Assembly: GCA_016712405.1 (NCBI GenBank)
Contig: JADJRD010000001.1
Coordinates: 186,001-250,000 of the forward strand
DNA from: Cellvibrio sp.
Lineage (GTDB): Bacteria > Pseudomonadota > Gammaproteobacteria > Pseudomonadales > Cellvibrionaceae
DNA: 64,000 nt
Direction of reading: 5' to 3'
Shown: piece after piece, positions 19,160-28,722 of the stretch
How positions within the stretch are numbered: the first letter of the stretch is position 1
How the letters are laid out: each line of letters opens with the position of its first letter
Position numbers and translations under genes: made by a program
The notes under the pieces: model-generated
Databases searched by the model: none
Told to the model about the DNA's origin: nothing
Seen by the model: only the letters and a program-made list of their open reading frames with translations

Positions 19160-21137
19160 TGGATTGAATTGCATCATTTTGTAGGTTAACGAATTCTATA
19201 CCGTATAAATTGTCGGCACCTTGGGATTCAATTCTTGCGATTTTGCCTGACACCGTAATTGGGTGTTGTTGAATATAATCTTTCATGTCTTGTTTCGGTA
19301 ATTTTATTTCCAGTAATAGAAAATCATCTATTCTTGAGTCCAGCTTTTCAGTTGTACAGAGCAATAAGCCGCCTTTACTAAAATCACGCGTGACTGCTGG
19401 CGTTCTTTCTGAGCCTGATCGTATGTTCACTAACAGGCTATTTTTAAGCCGTTCATGTTTTCGTTTTTCATTTTTAACAGGTTTTGGTTTTTCTTCTGCA
19501 TCAAATTTGAAAAATGAAAATTTTTCTTGAAGTCCGGCAACAGTTTTATGAAGGGAGTCGCTGATATTATGAATAATATCCAGCGTTGATGTGGTCGATT
19601 TCATAGTATCAAACAGATTTGATAGGCGAATATTCAATGCGTCCAGTTTTTCAATTTGTGTATTGGATGCAATGGCAATTTCGCCACTGTATTCGCTACT
19701 TTCATGCGCTTCAATAGCAATTTTTTGAATGGAGGTTCCATTTTCTATTACTTGTCGTTGGGTAATTTTGACCACCTCGGCAACATGTGTCATGGATGCC
19801 AAACTTTCTTCAACTTTATGGTTTAAATCATTGACTATGGTTTGAATGGTGGCTGTTGCTTGACTGGTTTTGGTGGCTAGCGTGCGAACTTCATCTGCTA
19901 CTACTGCAAAGCCTCGGCCTTGTTCGCCCGCGCGTGCGGCTTCAATCGCAGCATTAAGTGCAAGTAAATTGGTTTGATCGGCAATAGTTTTAATGCTGCT
20001 TACAATGGCATTAATTTCAGAGCTGGCATCTGCTAGTGCTCTTACAGACGTTTCGGATTGATCAACACTGGCGACCGCTTTTTCCATTGCGGAAGAAATG
20101 CTTTCGATGGATTTCAGTCCAGCACTGGCTTTTATTTCAACTGCTTGCGTTTTGGCTTGAGCATTGGTTGTCATGTCTTGTACAGAATGTAATAGCTCTT
20201 TGAGATCTTCAGTGGCTTTAGTCACTTCCAGCGATTCTTTTTCTTGTGCACTGTTGCTTTCAGCGACGTTGCGAGTTGTATTAGCAACCTGGAAAATTGA
20301 TTGACTGATATCGCGATTAATTTTATCGACACTTCTGGCAACATCTGTAAAACGAATTACCAAATTATTTAATCCTGACAATAAACTTGAATCCATTAAT
20401 GGATTTGAATGGTTAATGCGTAGATCACCTTCGGCAACATGAGATACCACCGAGCTTACATATTGTGGATCGCCACCCAGTTGGCGAAGAATCACTTGCG
20501 AAGCAGCAAATGCCACCAAGAGTGAAAATCCGATGGAAGCTAATAAAATCAGCCATAGCCAGAAATGGGCATTCTTAATGGTGTTTTTACCTAATGCCTC
20601 AGTTTGAGAATTTTCTGAACTTGCCAATTGAACCACTTTATCGACAGCTAGACGATGCTTTTCGTAAAGTTGTTGTATGTTTAACAGTTGATTTTTTATG
20701 TTTTCTGGGTTTCCAGATTTAATGTTAATTAATAACGAACGATTAATTTCTTTAAAGTATTCTTGTCCTGAAGGAAATAATTCGTTGCTGATGGCAGCTG
20801 TTAATTCTTTGGAGAGGTGTTGTTGTTGCCAGAATTTCTCACGCTCATTAAATTCTTTTTCTAGTCTTTTTAACTTTTCAATTAATTTTTGTTGATCGTC
20901 ATTATTTTCAGTATCTAATATTTGATATACCGTCAGCTGACTTTCAATAACATAAGCGGGCGGAGGAAGTATATCGGCTATCAGGTCTTTACCCAGCACT
21001 ATTTGTCGAAAGAGTGGGCCTTCAACCGATAGTTGATTTAACTTCGAAAAGGTTAGCCATCCGAACAGTAAGAAACCGAGAAGCAGGGTTCCCATGACTA
21101 AACTGAAGGTGGCGCGTAAACTCAATCGACTCAACAT
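19122..21137 (-). CDS. Methyl-accepting chemotaxis protein with C-terminal PilZ domain
   Basis: 671 residues. TM1 (about 9-30), a periplasmic helical ligand domain (about 31-190), TM2 (192-216), a HAMP-like linker and a cytoplasmic signalling domain with the hairpin tip motif around IADQTNLLALNAAIEAARAG. After the receptor core comes a complete PilZ domain (about 555-665) with both c-di-GMP-binding signatures, R559-x3-R563 and D585-x-S-x-x-G590. The receptor should therefore pass ligand input to CheA and also sense c-di-GMP, as described for Azospirillum Tlp1. No C-terminal CheR-tether pentapeptide is present. Confidence 0.92.
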   Translation of the reverse strand: MLSRLSLRATFSLVMGTLLLGFLLFGWLTFSKLNQLSVEGPLFRQIVLGKDLIADILPPPAYVIESQLTVYQILDTENNDDQQKLIEKLKRLEKEFNEREKFWQQQHLSKELTAAISNELFPSGQEYFKEINRSLLINIKSGNPENIKNQLLNIQQLYEKHRLAVDKVVQLASSENSQTEALGKNTIKNAHFWLWLILLASIGFSLLVAFAASQVILRQLGGDPQYVSSVVSHVAEGDLRINHSNPLMDSSLLSGLNNLVIRFTDVARSVDKINRDISQSIFQVANTTRNVAESNSAQEKESLEVTKATEDLKELLHSVQDMTTNAQAKTQAVEIKASAGLKSIESISSAMEKAVASVDQSETSVRALADASSEINAIVSSIKTIADQTNLLALNAAIEAARAGEQGRGFAVVADEVRTLATKTSQATATIQTIVNDLNHKVEESLASMTHVAEVVKITQRQVIENGTSIQKIAIEAHESSEYSGEIAIASNTQIEKLDALNIRLSNLFDTMKSTTSTLDIIHNISDSLHKTVAGLQEKFSFFKFDAEEKPKPVKNEKRKHERLKNSLLVNIRSGSERTPAVTRDFSKGGLLLCTTEKLDSRIDDFLLLEIKLPKQDMKDYIQQHPITVSGKIARIESQGADNLYGIEFVNLQNDAIQSINTAVDFYNKTH

Positions 21138-21181
21138 ATCACTACTCTGCGGATTTATATAAAACCAAGTCTAGACTGAAT

Positions 21182-21237
21182 AAACCTCTTTTCTAGCCAA
21201 GTTAATCATCAGATTAACTTGGCGTATAAATAGGTTT
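21182..21237. promoter_or_regulatory. Large inverted repeat between chemoreceptor and rimO
   Basis: A perfect 11-bp inverted repeat, GCCAAGTTAAT (21196-21206) and ATTAACTTGGC (21213-21223), has a 6-base loop. It is nested inside a second pair, AAACCT (21182-21187) and AGGTTT (21232-21237). It lies between two divergent genes, so a terminator is not expected; an operator or an RNA hairpin in a leader is more likely. Confidence 0.5.
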
Positions 21238-21310
21238 TTTTATTGGCTAATCCGGCTATTGCTCCTCTACAATGTCGTTCTTGTTTTATTGACTAATTAA
21301 TGATGCTCTT

Positions 21311-22644
21311 ATGACTCAATCCAAATTATCTGAAAACCCTACTATCGGTTTTGTCAGTCTTGGTTGCCCCAAGAATCTGGTGGATTCCGAGCGAATTCTT
21401 ACCCAGTTACGTATGGAGGGCTACAACATAGTCCCCAGTTATAACGATGCTGATATGGTGATTGTGAATACCTGCGGTTTTATTGATAGCGCTGTGCAGG
21501 AGTCCTTAGGCGCAATCGGTGAGGCGCTGAGTGAAAACGGTAAGGTATTGGTGACGGGATGTTTGGGTGCCAAGAAGGATGAAATCATTCAGGTGCATCC
21601 GAATGTTTTGGGAATAACGGGTGCTCACGCATATGAAGAGGTATTGAGTCAGGTTCATCAACATTTACCCCCCAAAGCCAATCACAATCCTTTTACAGAT
21701 TTGGTTCCACCTCAAGGTATTAAGCTCACGCCGCGCCATTATGCCTATCTGAAAATTTCTGAAGGTTGTAATCACAGTTGCAGTTTTTGCATCATTCCCG
21801 ATATGCGGGGTAAGTTAGTCAGCCGGCCAATAGGGCAAGTGATGGGGGAGGCCGAGCGTTTGGTGAAGGCGGGTGTAAAGAGTTGTTGGTAATTTCTCAA
21901 GATACTTCAGCTTATGGTGTCGACATTAAACACCGCACCGATTTTTGGGATGGTCGGCCATTAAAAACGGATATGTACCAATTGTCGGCGGCATTGGGTG
22001 AGCTGGGTGTTTGGGTTCGCTTGCATTATGTTTATCCTTATCCTCATGTTGATAATATTATTCCGCTAATGGCGGATGGCAAAGTGCTGCCTTATTTGGA
22101 TATTCCTTTCCAGCATGCAAGCCCAACATTGTTGCGAAAAATGCGCAGGCCAGGACAAGTTGAGCAAACGCTTGAACGTATTCATTCATGGCGCCAACAA
22201 GTACCGGATTTAACGTTGCGTTCGACTTTTATTGTGGGTTTCCCCGGTGAAACAGAAGACGACTTCAATCAGTTGTTGGATTTTTTACAAGAGGCGCAAT
22301 TGGATCGCGTTCGTTGTTTCCAATATTCGCCTGTTGAGCGGGCCAAAGCCAATGATCTGCCTGATCATGTTCCAGATGAAGTTAAGCAAGAACGATATGA
22401 TCGCTTTATGCAATTGCAACAAAAAATTTCCACTGATAAGTTGCAACAAAAAGTTGGAAAAATAATTTCGGTATTAATTGATGAGGTTGACGAAGAAGGT
22501 GCTATTGGTCGGAGCTTTGCTGATGCGCCAGAAATTGATGGTGCCGTTTATTTAAACGATGAAAAAAATGTAAAAGCGGGTGATATAGTTCAAGTTCAAG
22601 TTGAGCATGCCGATGAATACGACTTGTGGGGATCAAAAATGTGA
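21311..22644 (+). CDS. rimO: Ribosomal protein uS12 methylthiotransferase RimO (frameshifted)
   Basis: Radical-SAM enzyme that methylthiolates the conserved Asp of ribosomal protein S12. The UPF0004 domain has three cysteines (SLGCPKN, VNTCGF, VTGCLG), the SAM cluster is CNHSCSFC, and a TRAM domain ends the protein. One base is missing near 21876: GTAAAGAG should be GTAAAAGAG, which restores [21 protein letters not shown]. The two halves, 21311-about 21876 and about 21877-22644, are otherwise full length. A consensus error in an A run is the simplest explanation. Confidence 0.9.
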
Positions 22645-22883
22645 TAAACGTTATTCATCAATCACAAAATCAACAATTTGTTGTACAACAAGATGGCCAA
22701 GAAGCTGTTTTGACTTATAGGTTATTCGATACAAATCAAATCGATTTTCACAGCACCTTCGTTCCGCCTGAATTTAGAGGGCAGGGTATAGCTGAAAAAT
22801 TGGTGCGAACCGGAATTGCTTGGGCAAAAGAACAGGGTTACGAATTGCATGCAAGCTGTTGGTATGCAGCGAAGTTTTTGTAG
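22641..22883 (+). CDS. Small GNAT-like acetyltransferase (YidJ/YjdJ type)
   Basis: About 80 residues of the minimal GNAT_2 type, which has the acetyl-CoA loop and little else. FHSTFVPPEFRGQGIAEKLVRTGIAWAKEQGY contains the diagnostic V-P-x-x-x-R-G-x-G/Q-I-A. The preferred start is the GTG at 22641, which overlaps the rimO stop by four bases; a GTG at 22626 is possible. The C-terminus is a few residues shorter than usual. The substrate is unknown. Confidence 0.75.
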   Translation: MINVIHQSQNQQFVVQQDGQEAVLTYRLFDTNQIDFHSTFVPPEFRGQGIAEKLVRTGIAWAKEQGYELHASCWYAAKFL

Positions 22884-22893
22884 TATAAAAATA

Positions 22894-22916
22894 CCCTCTC
22901 TCATTAAGGGGGAGGT
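22894..22916. repeat. Degenerate CCCTCTC/GGGGGAGG hairpin
   Basis: CCCTCTCTCATTAAGGGGGAGG lies between the GNAT and pilin genes. It resembles a shortened copy of the CCCTAACCC-type repeats seen at 38383, 39504, 42659 and 60855. It may act as a weak terminator. Confidence 0.4.
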
Positions 22917-22939
22917 GAGTGATTAAATCGGGGTATTCT

Positions 22940-23416
22940 ATGAAAAAAATAACCGGCTTCACTTTAATGGAAATGATGGTTGTTCTCGCCATTATTTGTA
23001 TATTAGCTGCATTCGCTTTACCCATTCCGCAAGATAATGTATCGCGCAAACAAATAGCTGAATCGATTGAACTCATTGAAAACTACAAAAAAAATATTGC
23101 ACTCTATCATCAAACCAATCTTAAATTTCCCGTTGATAATGCCGAAGCCTCAATGCCGAAACCAAGTCAGTTAATTGGTAATTTTGTGACTCGTATTGAG
23201 TTAAAGGGTGGTGCATTTCATTTGTATCTTGGTAATAAAATTCACTCTAGTCTAAAAGATAAAATTATCTCGATCAGGCCAATAATCGTAAAGGGATCAC
23301 CTGCCAGTCCGGTATCTTGGATCTGTGGCTATTCAGCAGCGCCAGAAGGGATGATGGCGGTAGGGGATAATCTGACAAATGTGGATAGAAAACACTTGCC
23401 GTTGGGTTGTCGTTAA
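22940..23416 (+). CDS. Type IV pilin-like protein
   Basis: 158 residues starting MKKITG and then FTLMEMMVVLAIICILAAFALP. This is a class III leader cut by prepilin peptidase after Gly6, leaving Phe1 and the conserved Glu5 in the mature protein, followed by the hydrophobic alpha-1 helix. Two cysteines near the C-terminus (WICGYS and LGCR) can form the disulfide-bounded D-region typical of major pilins. No other pilus genes are next to it, so it is an orphan pilin or minor pseudopilin. ATG 22940 is chosen because it begins the leader. Confidence 0.82.
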   Translation: MKKITGFTLMEMMVVLAIICILAAFALPIPQDNVSRKQIAESIELIENYKKNIALYHQTNLKFPVDNAEASMPKPSQLIGNFVTRIELKGGAFHLYLGNKIHSSLKDKIISIRPIIVKGSPASPVSWICGYSAAPEGMMAVGDNLTNVDRKHLPLGCR

Positions 23417-23445
23417 AATGTAATCTCACTTGAAAATAAAATATA

Positions 23446-24867
23446 TTAGTGTTTGATGGATTTAACCATTAATTTAATATGATCAAAATTGATTACCCAA
23501 AAAAGCTCCTGGTTTCTAATAGCTTTTCGAAAATACTCGTCTTGTCCATAGGGGTAGCTGGATCTTCCGATAATTCTTTGGAGCGTGCGACGCAATATTT
23601 TTTTAAACTTGATGGGTCTATTCAAATCATGCATCAATGTTAATGCGATAACTTTATCAAATTTGTCTTGAGTTGATAACTCTAGCGAAAATATTTTGTC
23701 ACTGAGTGGTAGATCGGAAAAATAGGGGGGCAAAGTGACGTCGGTATTTTCTAAGCCAAAAGGATATTGATCTGTTTGGTGATAATGATTGGCATAACAT
23801 AAAAATATGGGAGTCAGTCCTAGTTCTAAGCAGGCTTGAACAATTGCGAATGTTGCATGTTGATGATCTGAGTGAGAGTCTAATAATGGGTGTGGCGTGA
23901 TAATAACTTCTGGTTGTTGGTTAATGAGTATTTCTTTCAGGTCTTCAATTAAATTAGACCAAGTATTTAATGGCTGAGTGTTTGAGGATAATTCTATGGA
24001 ATTAAATTGTCTGTATTCAAGGGTCGTATTTTTGCCTGTTCCTTTTGATGCAACTGGGATCTCTGGATGTTGACTCATTAATGAAAGGCTTGAGCAAGGA
24101 TACCCTAGTTGAATGGCACAGTTTTGTTTTTTGGCCCATAAGGGAACGGCAATAGAATCCCATGCGCGTAATCGGCCTTTTAGTAAGGCGGCATCTTGTT
24201 GGTTGCCGGCTATGTTCAAATACTGTTGAGCTTCACTTTCTCCTGCGGTAATTGTCGCAATAAAAATATTATCAGCTTGCTTGTAATATCCAAATGCCGC
24301 TAGTTCTGCATCATCTGCATGAGGCGAAACAATTAATGTGGATTTCTTTAGGTAGTCTTCATTTGTAAAGCATATTGCTTCATCACTATGCTGGATTAGT
24401 TTGCAGGCAATCGATTTAATTTTTAAGTGCGTATTGATTGATTTCAATGAGGATAAGTGGTTTGAGATATTTATAAGGCGAATGCCATTAGATCCTCTCT
24501 CAAAATATTGTCGTGAGTTTTTGTTGTTCGATTGAATTTCAATATAAGGATCAAAAAAATAGCCCGATATTGAAGATTTAACCACAACGGGGATGAAGCA
24601 ACAGTCTATAGTATTCAATAGGTTTTTTTGAATGCTAATTGTGTCGTTAGTAATGGAGAGCTTAACTTTAATTGAAGCGTGTATATTATAGTTGTAATCA
24701 GATGATGCAGAATAATAAATATGATCGCTCATAAAAATTAAGTGAAAAAAATAAAATATAAATGTTATTGGAATGACTAAAATCCAATCTCCGTAGGTTA
24801 TTACGTAGATATTTAATAGTAAAAGAAATAATATAAATAAAAATGTAGCTGGTTTAATCTGGTTCAT
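23446..24867 (-). CDS. PIG-L/LmbE family de-N-acetylase, DnpA-like
   Basis: 473 residues. Two or three N-terminal membrane segments (about 7-45) precede an Ig-like region, then a PIG-L zinc deacetylase domain with the metal motif PHADDAE (about 183-189) and the later ligand region HSDHQH. PIG-L enzymes remove N-acetyl groups from GlcNAc-type sugars. It lies directly downstream of a mig-14-like gene, as PA5002 (dnpA, linked to fluoroquinolone tolerance) lies beside mig-14 (PA5003) in Pseudomonas aeruginosa. I infer a role in envelope or LPS sugar modification. The gene is visibly more AT-rich than its neighbours. Confidence 0.8.
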   Translation of the reverse strand: MNQIKPATFLFILFLLLLNIYVITYGDWILVIPITFIFYFFHLIFMSDHIYYSASSDYNYNIHASIKVKLSITNDTISIQKNLLNTIDCCFIPVVVKSSISGYFFDPYIEIQSNNKNSRQYFERGSNGIRLINISNHLSSLKSINTHLKIKSIACKLIQHSDEAICFTNEDYLKKSTLIVSPHADDAELAAFGYYKQADNIFIATITAGESEAQQYLNIAGNQQDAALLKGRLRAWDSIAVPLWAKKQNCAIQLGYPCSSLSLMSQHPEIPVASKGTGKNTTLEYRQFNSIELSSNTQPLNTWSNLIEDLKEILINQQPEVIITPHPLLDSHSDHQHATFAIVQACLELGLTPIFLCYANHYHQTDQYPFGLENTDVTLPPYFSDLPLSDKIFSLELSTQDKFDKVIALTLMHDLNRPIKFKKILRRTLQRIIGRSSYPYGQDEYFRKAIRNQELFWVINFDHIKLMVKSIKH

Positions 24868-24890
24868 TTTGATTTCGGCGATTTTATGGT

Positions 24891-25789
24891 TTATGTAAAA
24901 TATACAGGAGTGGGTTTACACCAAATTGTTTTATATTCCTCATCGGTTTTTCCGAATGAATAGCGCAGTTCTAGATTGTTTTCTTTGGCGTGTTGCGCAG
25001 CCCACTCGGTATTAAGATAGGTTAGTGTGCTGCCTGGGCTAAAATGGCTAAAGGCAGGATCTATTCCTGCATTAATAAATTCAACCGAGAGATAATTAAC
25101 TGATTTTGAGAAAAATAATATCTGTATTGCAATGGCTTGATTGTTTTTTATCAATAAGTATCCTGCCATAAATTCCCTCATGGCAATTAATTGTTCTTCA
25201 ATATATGTTAATGCTCTTGGATTTTTATTCCATCGTTTTTTAAATAATTGAATATAAAAAAATGCGATCTGTTTTGGCGTGAATTGCGATACGATCGCAA
25301 TTGATATGCCGTCATTCTGTAGCAAGCGAAGTTCTCTTTTTCGATTGTAGATGAATTTTCTACTAAATTCATTTTTGTTCTTTAGTAAGCTTAAGGTTTC
25401 TGATTGATTGGATGCGGTTCTTATATGTGCATGACTTAGCAGGAGATAAATTGACACGAAAAATACATTGGAATGTTTTTCGCTTCAGGGGATATTGGAA
25501 GAATAACTTCCATATTTCCAATATCAACTTTATGGTAACAATTATATTTTTTCAGTGCATTTTTTTGTCCTGCAATAAATCGCCCCCATGCTGGTATGGC
25601 AGCAACCAATCGTTGATTTTGATAAAATCCGAAATATTGTAAAGAGATTGATAAATGATTTGATAATTTTCGAATAAAAACAGGGTGTGTAATTAGGCTT
25701 CCCCCCCAATTTTCATATGCTTTTTGATATTCTGTTTCATCAATTAAATGCCATCCTCGTTGGTACCAAAAGTTAAATAAGTTGATCAA
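24891..25789 (-). CDS. Mig-14-like protein (frameshifted)
   Basis: About 299 residues in two frames: 25789 to about 25460, then about 25460 to 24891. One base is apparently missing around 25455-25470 (near PMYFS/VSIYLLLSHAHIRT). The protein has a FemAB/GNAT-like fold and ends with the YSFGKTDEEYKTIWCKP motif I associate with Mig-14, a factor for antimicrobial-peptide and polymyxin resistance in Salmonella and Pseudomonas. It probably forms an operon with the PIG-L gene 23 bases downstream. It is AT-rich, suggesting transfer. Confidence 0.72.
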
Positions 25790-26006
25790 TTAATATGTCG
25801 CCTTGTTGTAATATAAATAGTTTTAGCAAGAAATATTTACAAAAACGTTTTTCGGTATTTTGGTATTTTGGTAAAAATATAATCAATAATTTATTGCTTT
25901 AAGGTAAATCGGTCATTTTTATTCTGACAATTAATTTTGGAAATAATTTTATTAGTAAAATGCATTTCATAAAATGGTTCAATATCCTAGCTGACGTCAG
26001 GAAGCA

Positions 26007-26825
26007 TTATTTTTCGGTAGTGATGACAATTCGGCGCTGCTTGTACAGCAGGCTTAACGCGTTCTTATAATTCCCTTTGCTTACATTAAATACTTTGTAA
26101 ATATCATCGGGATCACTTTTGTCAGTGAGATGACAGATTCCATTATGTTGTTGCAAGTACTGCATAATTGCTTCAGCCAGATCGGATTTAGCATCGCTGG
26201 ATTTTTTTTGCAAACTTAAATCAATTTTTTTGTCGGGGCGGATATGTTTGATGAATCCCGATACTCGTTCACCGTATTGCAATGGTTTGAAAGCCTCATC
26301 GCGAAAAATTAAACCGAGATGGGTGTGGTTGATAACGGCTTTATAGCCCATTTCACTTTTGCCACATATCAACAAATCAACTGACTGCTGCACTTTAAAA
26401 CCTGTTGCGCGTTCTTCCAAATGGCGATTCAGTCGTGATGATGCCGTGATGCGCCCGGTGTAGCTATCTAAATAGAGGCAAACCACATAAGACTGGCCTA
26501 GTTGCATGGGTTGCTGTTGTTCACCGTAAGGAACCAATAGATCTTTGGCTAGTCCCCAATCCAAAAATGCACCGGCTTGATTGACATCTTTTACCTGCAG
26601 ATAAGCACATTCGCCCACTTGGGCTTTTGGTGTTAAGGTGGTTGCGATCATGCTGTCATCTGAGTCAAGATGGATAAACAGGTTTAGACGACTTCCTAAT
26701 TTCATGTCCTCGGTGACGTAGCGTTTGGGTAATAAAATGTTGCCAAATTTTCCGCCATCAAGAAAAATACCAAAGTCAGTCAGTTTTACGACGGTTAATT
26801 GATTGTATCGACCCAGAGCGATCAT
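26007..26825 (-). CDS. CvfB/YitL-like S1-domain RNA-binding protein
   Basis: 272 residues built from S1-like OB folds and a C-terminal winged helix, the layout of the CvfB family. The first S1 unit starts at residue 1 (GRYNQLTVVKLTDFGIFLD) and a third near 210 (VSGFIKHIRPDKKIDLSLQ); the C-terminal wHTH covers about 215-270. CvfB of Staphylococcus binds RNA and affects virulence gene expression; in Proteobacteria the target is unknown. It is divergent from the M50 protease gene. Confidence 0.82.
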   Translation of the reverse strand: MIALGRYNQLTVVKLTDFGIFLDGGKFGNILLPKRYVTEDMKLGSRLNLFIHLDSDDSMIATTLTPKAQVGECAYLQVKDVNQAGAFLDWGLAKDLLVPYGEQQQPMQLGQSYVVCLYLDSYTGRITASSRLNRHLEERATGFKVQQSVDLLICGKSEMGYKAVINHTHLGLIFRDEAFKPLQYGERVSGFIKHIRPDKKIDLSLQKKSSDAKSDLAEAIMQYLQQHNGICHLTDKSDPDDIYKVFNVSKGNYKNALSLLYKQRRIVITTEK

Positions 26826-26881
26826 GCTATTCCCATGTGTGTTGTTGGTTTCAAAATTATACCTTATCAGAGTTAAATTTT

Positions 26882-27996
26882 ATGCAAGTACTGAGTATAG
26901 ATTATAAGAATCATCGTATTGTGTTGGATTTATCCCCTTGGAATGGTACAGAAATTTTATTGGTTGATGATCTGGTGGTTTCGCAAAAGCACAATCAACA
27001 ATTGCACAGTCGGCATCAAGTTACGCTAGAGGGTATTGGGGTTATTGATTTTAGTTTTCAGCTCAATTTAAAACGAAAAGAAATTTCTTATCAATGCAAA
27101 ATCGATAATCAAGTGATTGAAGAGGATGTTAAATCCTTGGTCATGATTAGCACCTCACCGAATCAGTCTACAGTTTCTCCGTCTAATCTTCAGCAATCAG
27201 TGGATCTTGAAACATCAGCCTCGATTCCTGTGCGCAATAATGATAGCAAATGGATGTTGGTGCCTTTGTTATTTAAATTGTTTAAGTCTATTCAGGTATT
27301 CAAGGTGGCATTGGTTGCAACCAGTGTGGGCGCTTACAGTATTTTATTTTCTGTAGAGTTTGCGTTGGCTCTGGTTGGTGTGTTGGTTTTTCATGAATAC
27401 GGACATTTACGTGCAATGAAAAATTTGGCATACCGACAAAAGGAATGTATTTAATTCCATTCGTTGGTGGAATGGCGGTAGGTGATTCACCGAGAACTCG
27501 ATGGGAAGATGTCTATATTTCCATGATGGGCCCGGTGTACGGCTTGTTGATGACGATTATTTTTTACATAGTTTATTTAATCACTGACAGCCATTTTGCA
27601 GGACTTGTGACGTCAATGAGTGCATTGTTAAATTTGTTTAATTTAATTCCGGTTCATCCGTTAGATGGCGGTAGAGTAGTAAAAGCCTTAGTATTTTCGG
27701 GCCGCAGCAAGCTCGCATTTATAGGTTTGTTACTTATCTCATCTGTCTGCATGGTGTTAGCATGGCAATCGGGATTTGTGTTTTTGTTGTTTTTTATCGT
27801 CTTGGGTGTCTTCGATATCATTGCCAGTTGGCGAGTGTCGCTGGCCGAAGATATTACACCACTTAAACCTTATGGAATTCTATTTTCTATTCTGTGGTAT
27901 TTATTCACAGTTGCTATTTTTATTGGGCTTATTTTGCTAATCGCTTCTGATAATTTGCCTGGTTCTGAAATTGCAAAGACAATTTTGCAATCCTAA
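26882..27996 (+). CDS. Site-2 protease family (M50) membrane metallopeptidase (frameshifted)
   Basis: About 371 residues. A soluble N-terminal region (about 1-125) precedes hydrophobic segments. The zinc motif HEYGH is at about 171-175, and the second M50 motif, N-LIPVHPLDGGRV, lies about 100 residues later. One G is missing near 27429 (AATTTGGCATA for AATTTGGGCATA), which splits the gene right after HEYGH. Family members cleave substrates within the membrane. I start at ATG 26882 in preference to a GTG at 26837, though the ribosome binding site is weak. Confidence 0.78.
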
Positions 27997-27999
27997 GCA

Positions 28000-28542
28000 T
28001 TATAAAAATGGATTATTGTCGTCTTGAGGATAGTATCGATTTTCGGTAATCATTTTTGGGTCGAGTCTGTGTTCAAGCAGTGCATCAACATCATCGTTGA
28101 CTTGATTAATTAATTGCATGGATTCGCCTTTATCCAATGATTCCAATAGTGCGTTTCCCCAAATAGCCACGTGCCGCGTATAGATGCGTCTTTTTTTGGA
28201 TTTCTTTGCCCATTCACGACTGATTTTTAAGCCTAAATCACTCATCTTGCGCTCAATGATTTTTTGTTGTTTGGGGTCATCGACTTCCGCTAATAATTCA
28301 TTGGTCATTTTTAACCAGCCACGTTTATAAATTTCCCAGCCTAAATAAAAACGTTGAATCCAAAGTAGATATTCTTCCTTTGTTTGAACGGTTTTATTGA
28401 GCTCATCTTGATCAAAGCTATTGGTAAAGTGGCTTCGTGATGGTACTTGTTCAGGCCATTGATCCTTGAGATGGGTACAGGCGGACATCAAGAAAAGGCT
28501 AAGGCTGACAATAAGAAAGACTTGTAACTGTTTGATTTTCAT
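28000..28542 (-). CDS. Putative lipoprotein of unknown function
   Basis: About 180 residues from the ATG at 28542 (MKIKQLQVFLIV). The signal peptide ends in lipobox LMSAC (Cys about 22). The mature part is charged and helical, with several Trp/Tyr/Lys-rich stretches (EYLLWIQRFYLGWEIYKRGW), and ends in NRYYPQDDNNPFL. An upstream extension to 28596 lacks a good start. I recognise no family. The 3' end nearly touches the convergent protease gene. Confidence 0.65.
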   Translation of the reverse strand: MKIKQLQVFLIVSLSLFLMSACTHLKDQWPEQVPSRSHFTNSFDQDELNKTVQTKEEYLLWIQRFYLGWEIYKRGWLKMTNELLAEVDDPKQQKIIERKMSDLGLKISREWAKKSKKRRIYTRHVAIWGNALLESLDKGESMQLINQVNDDVDALLEHRLDPKMITENRYYPQDDNNPFL

Positions 28543-28640
28543 TGGATTTGATGGATGTGGTCGAGTTGGAGATGAATAGTTAGAGGTTAGCAGCATATTG
28601 TTACATTAGTATAAATGGGCTGGATACCTTGACTCCAGCT

Positions 28641-28674
28641 TTTTGTCATGTCTTTTTGTAGACAAAAGTATAAT
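28641..28674 (+). promoter_or_regulatory. Candidate promoter/operator of the Xre-RES operon
   Basis: TTTTGTC (28641-28647) and GACAAAA (28661-28667) form an inverted repeat 13 bases apart, followed at once by a consensus -10 TATAAT (28669-28674). The antitoxin starts about 50 bases on. An operator overlapping the promoter is what autoregulation by an Xre-type antitoxin would need. No clear -35 is visible at 17 bp. Confidence 0.5.
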
Positions 28675-28722
28675 TTATGGTCTATTATGGATTTTAGCCA
28701 ATTCCAATTTTTGAGGTGAATC

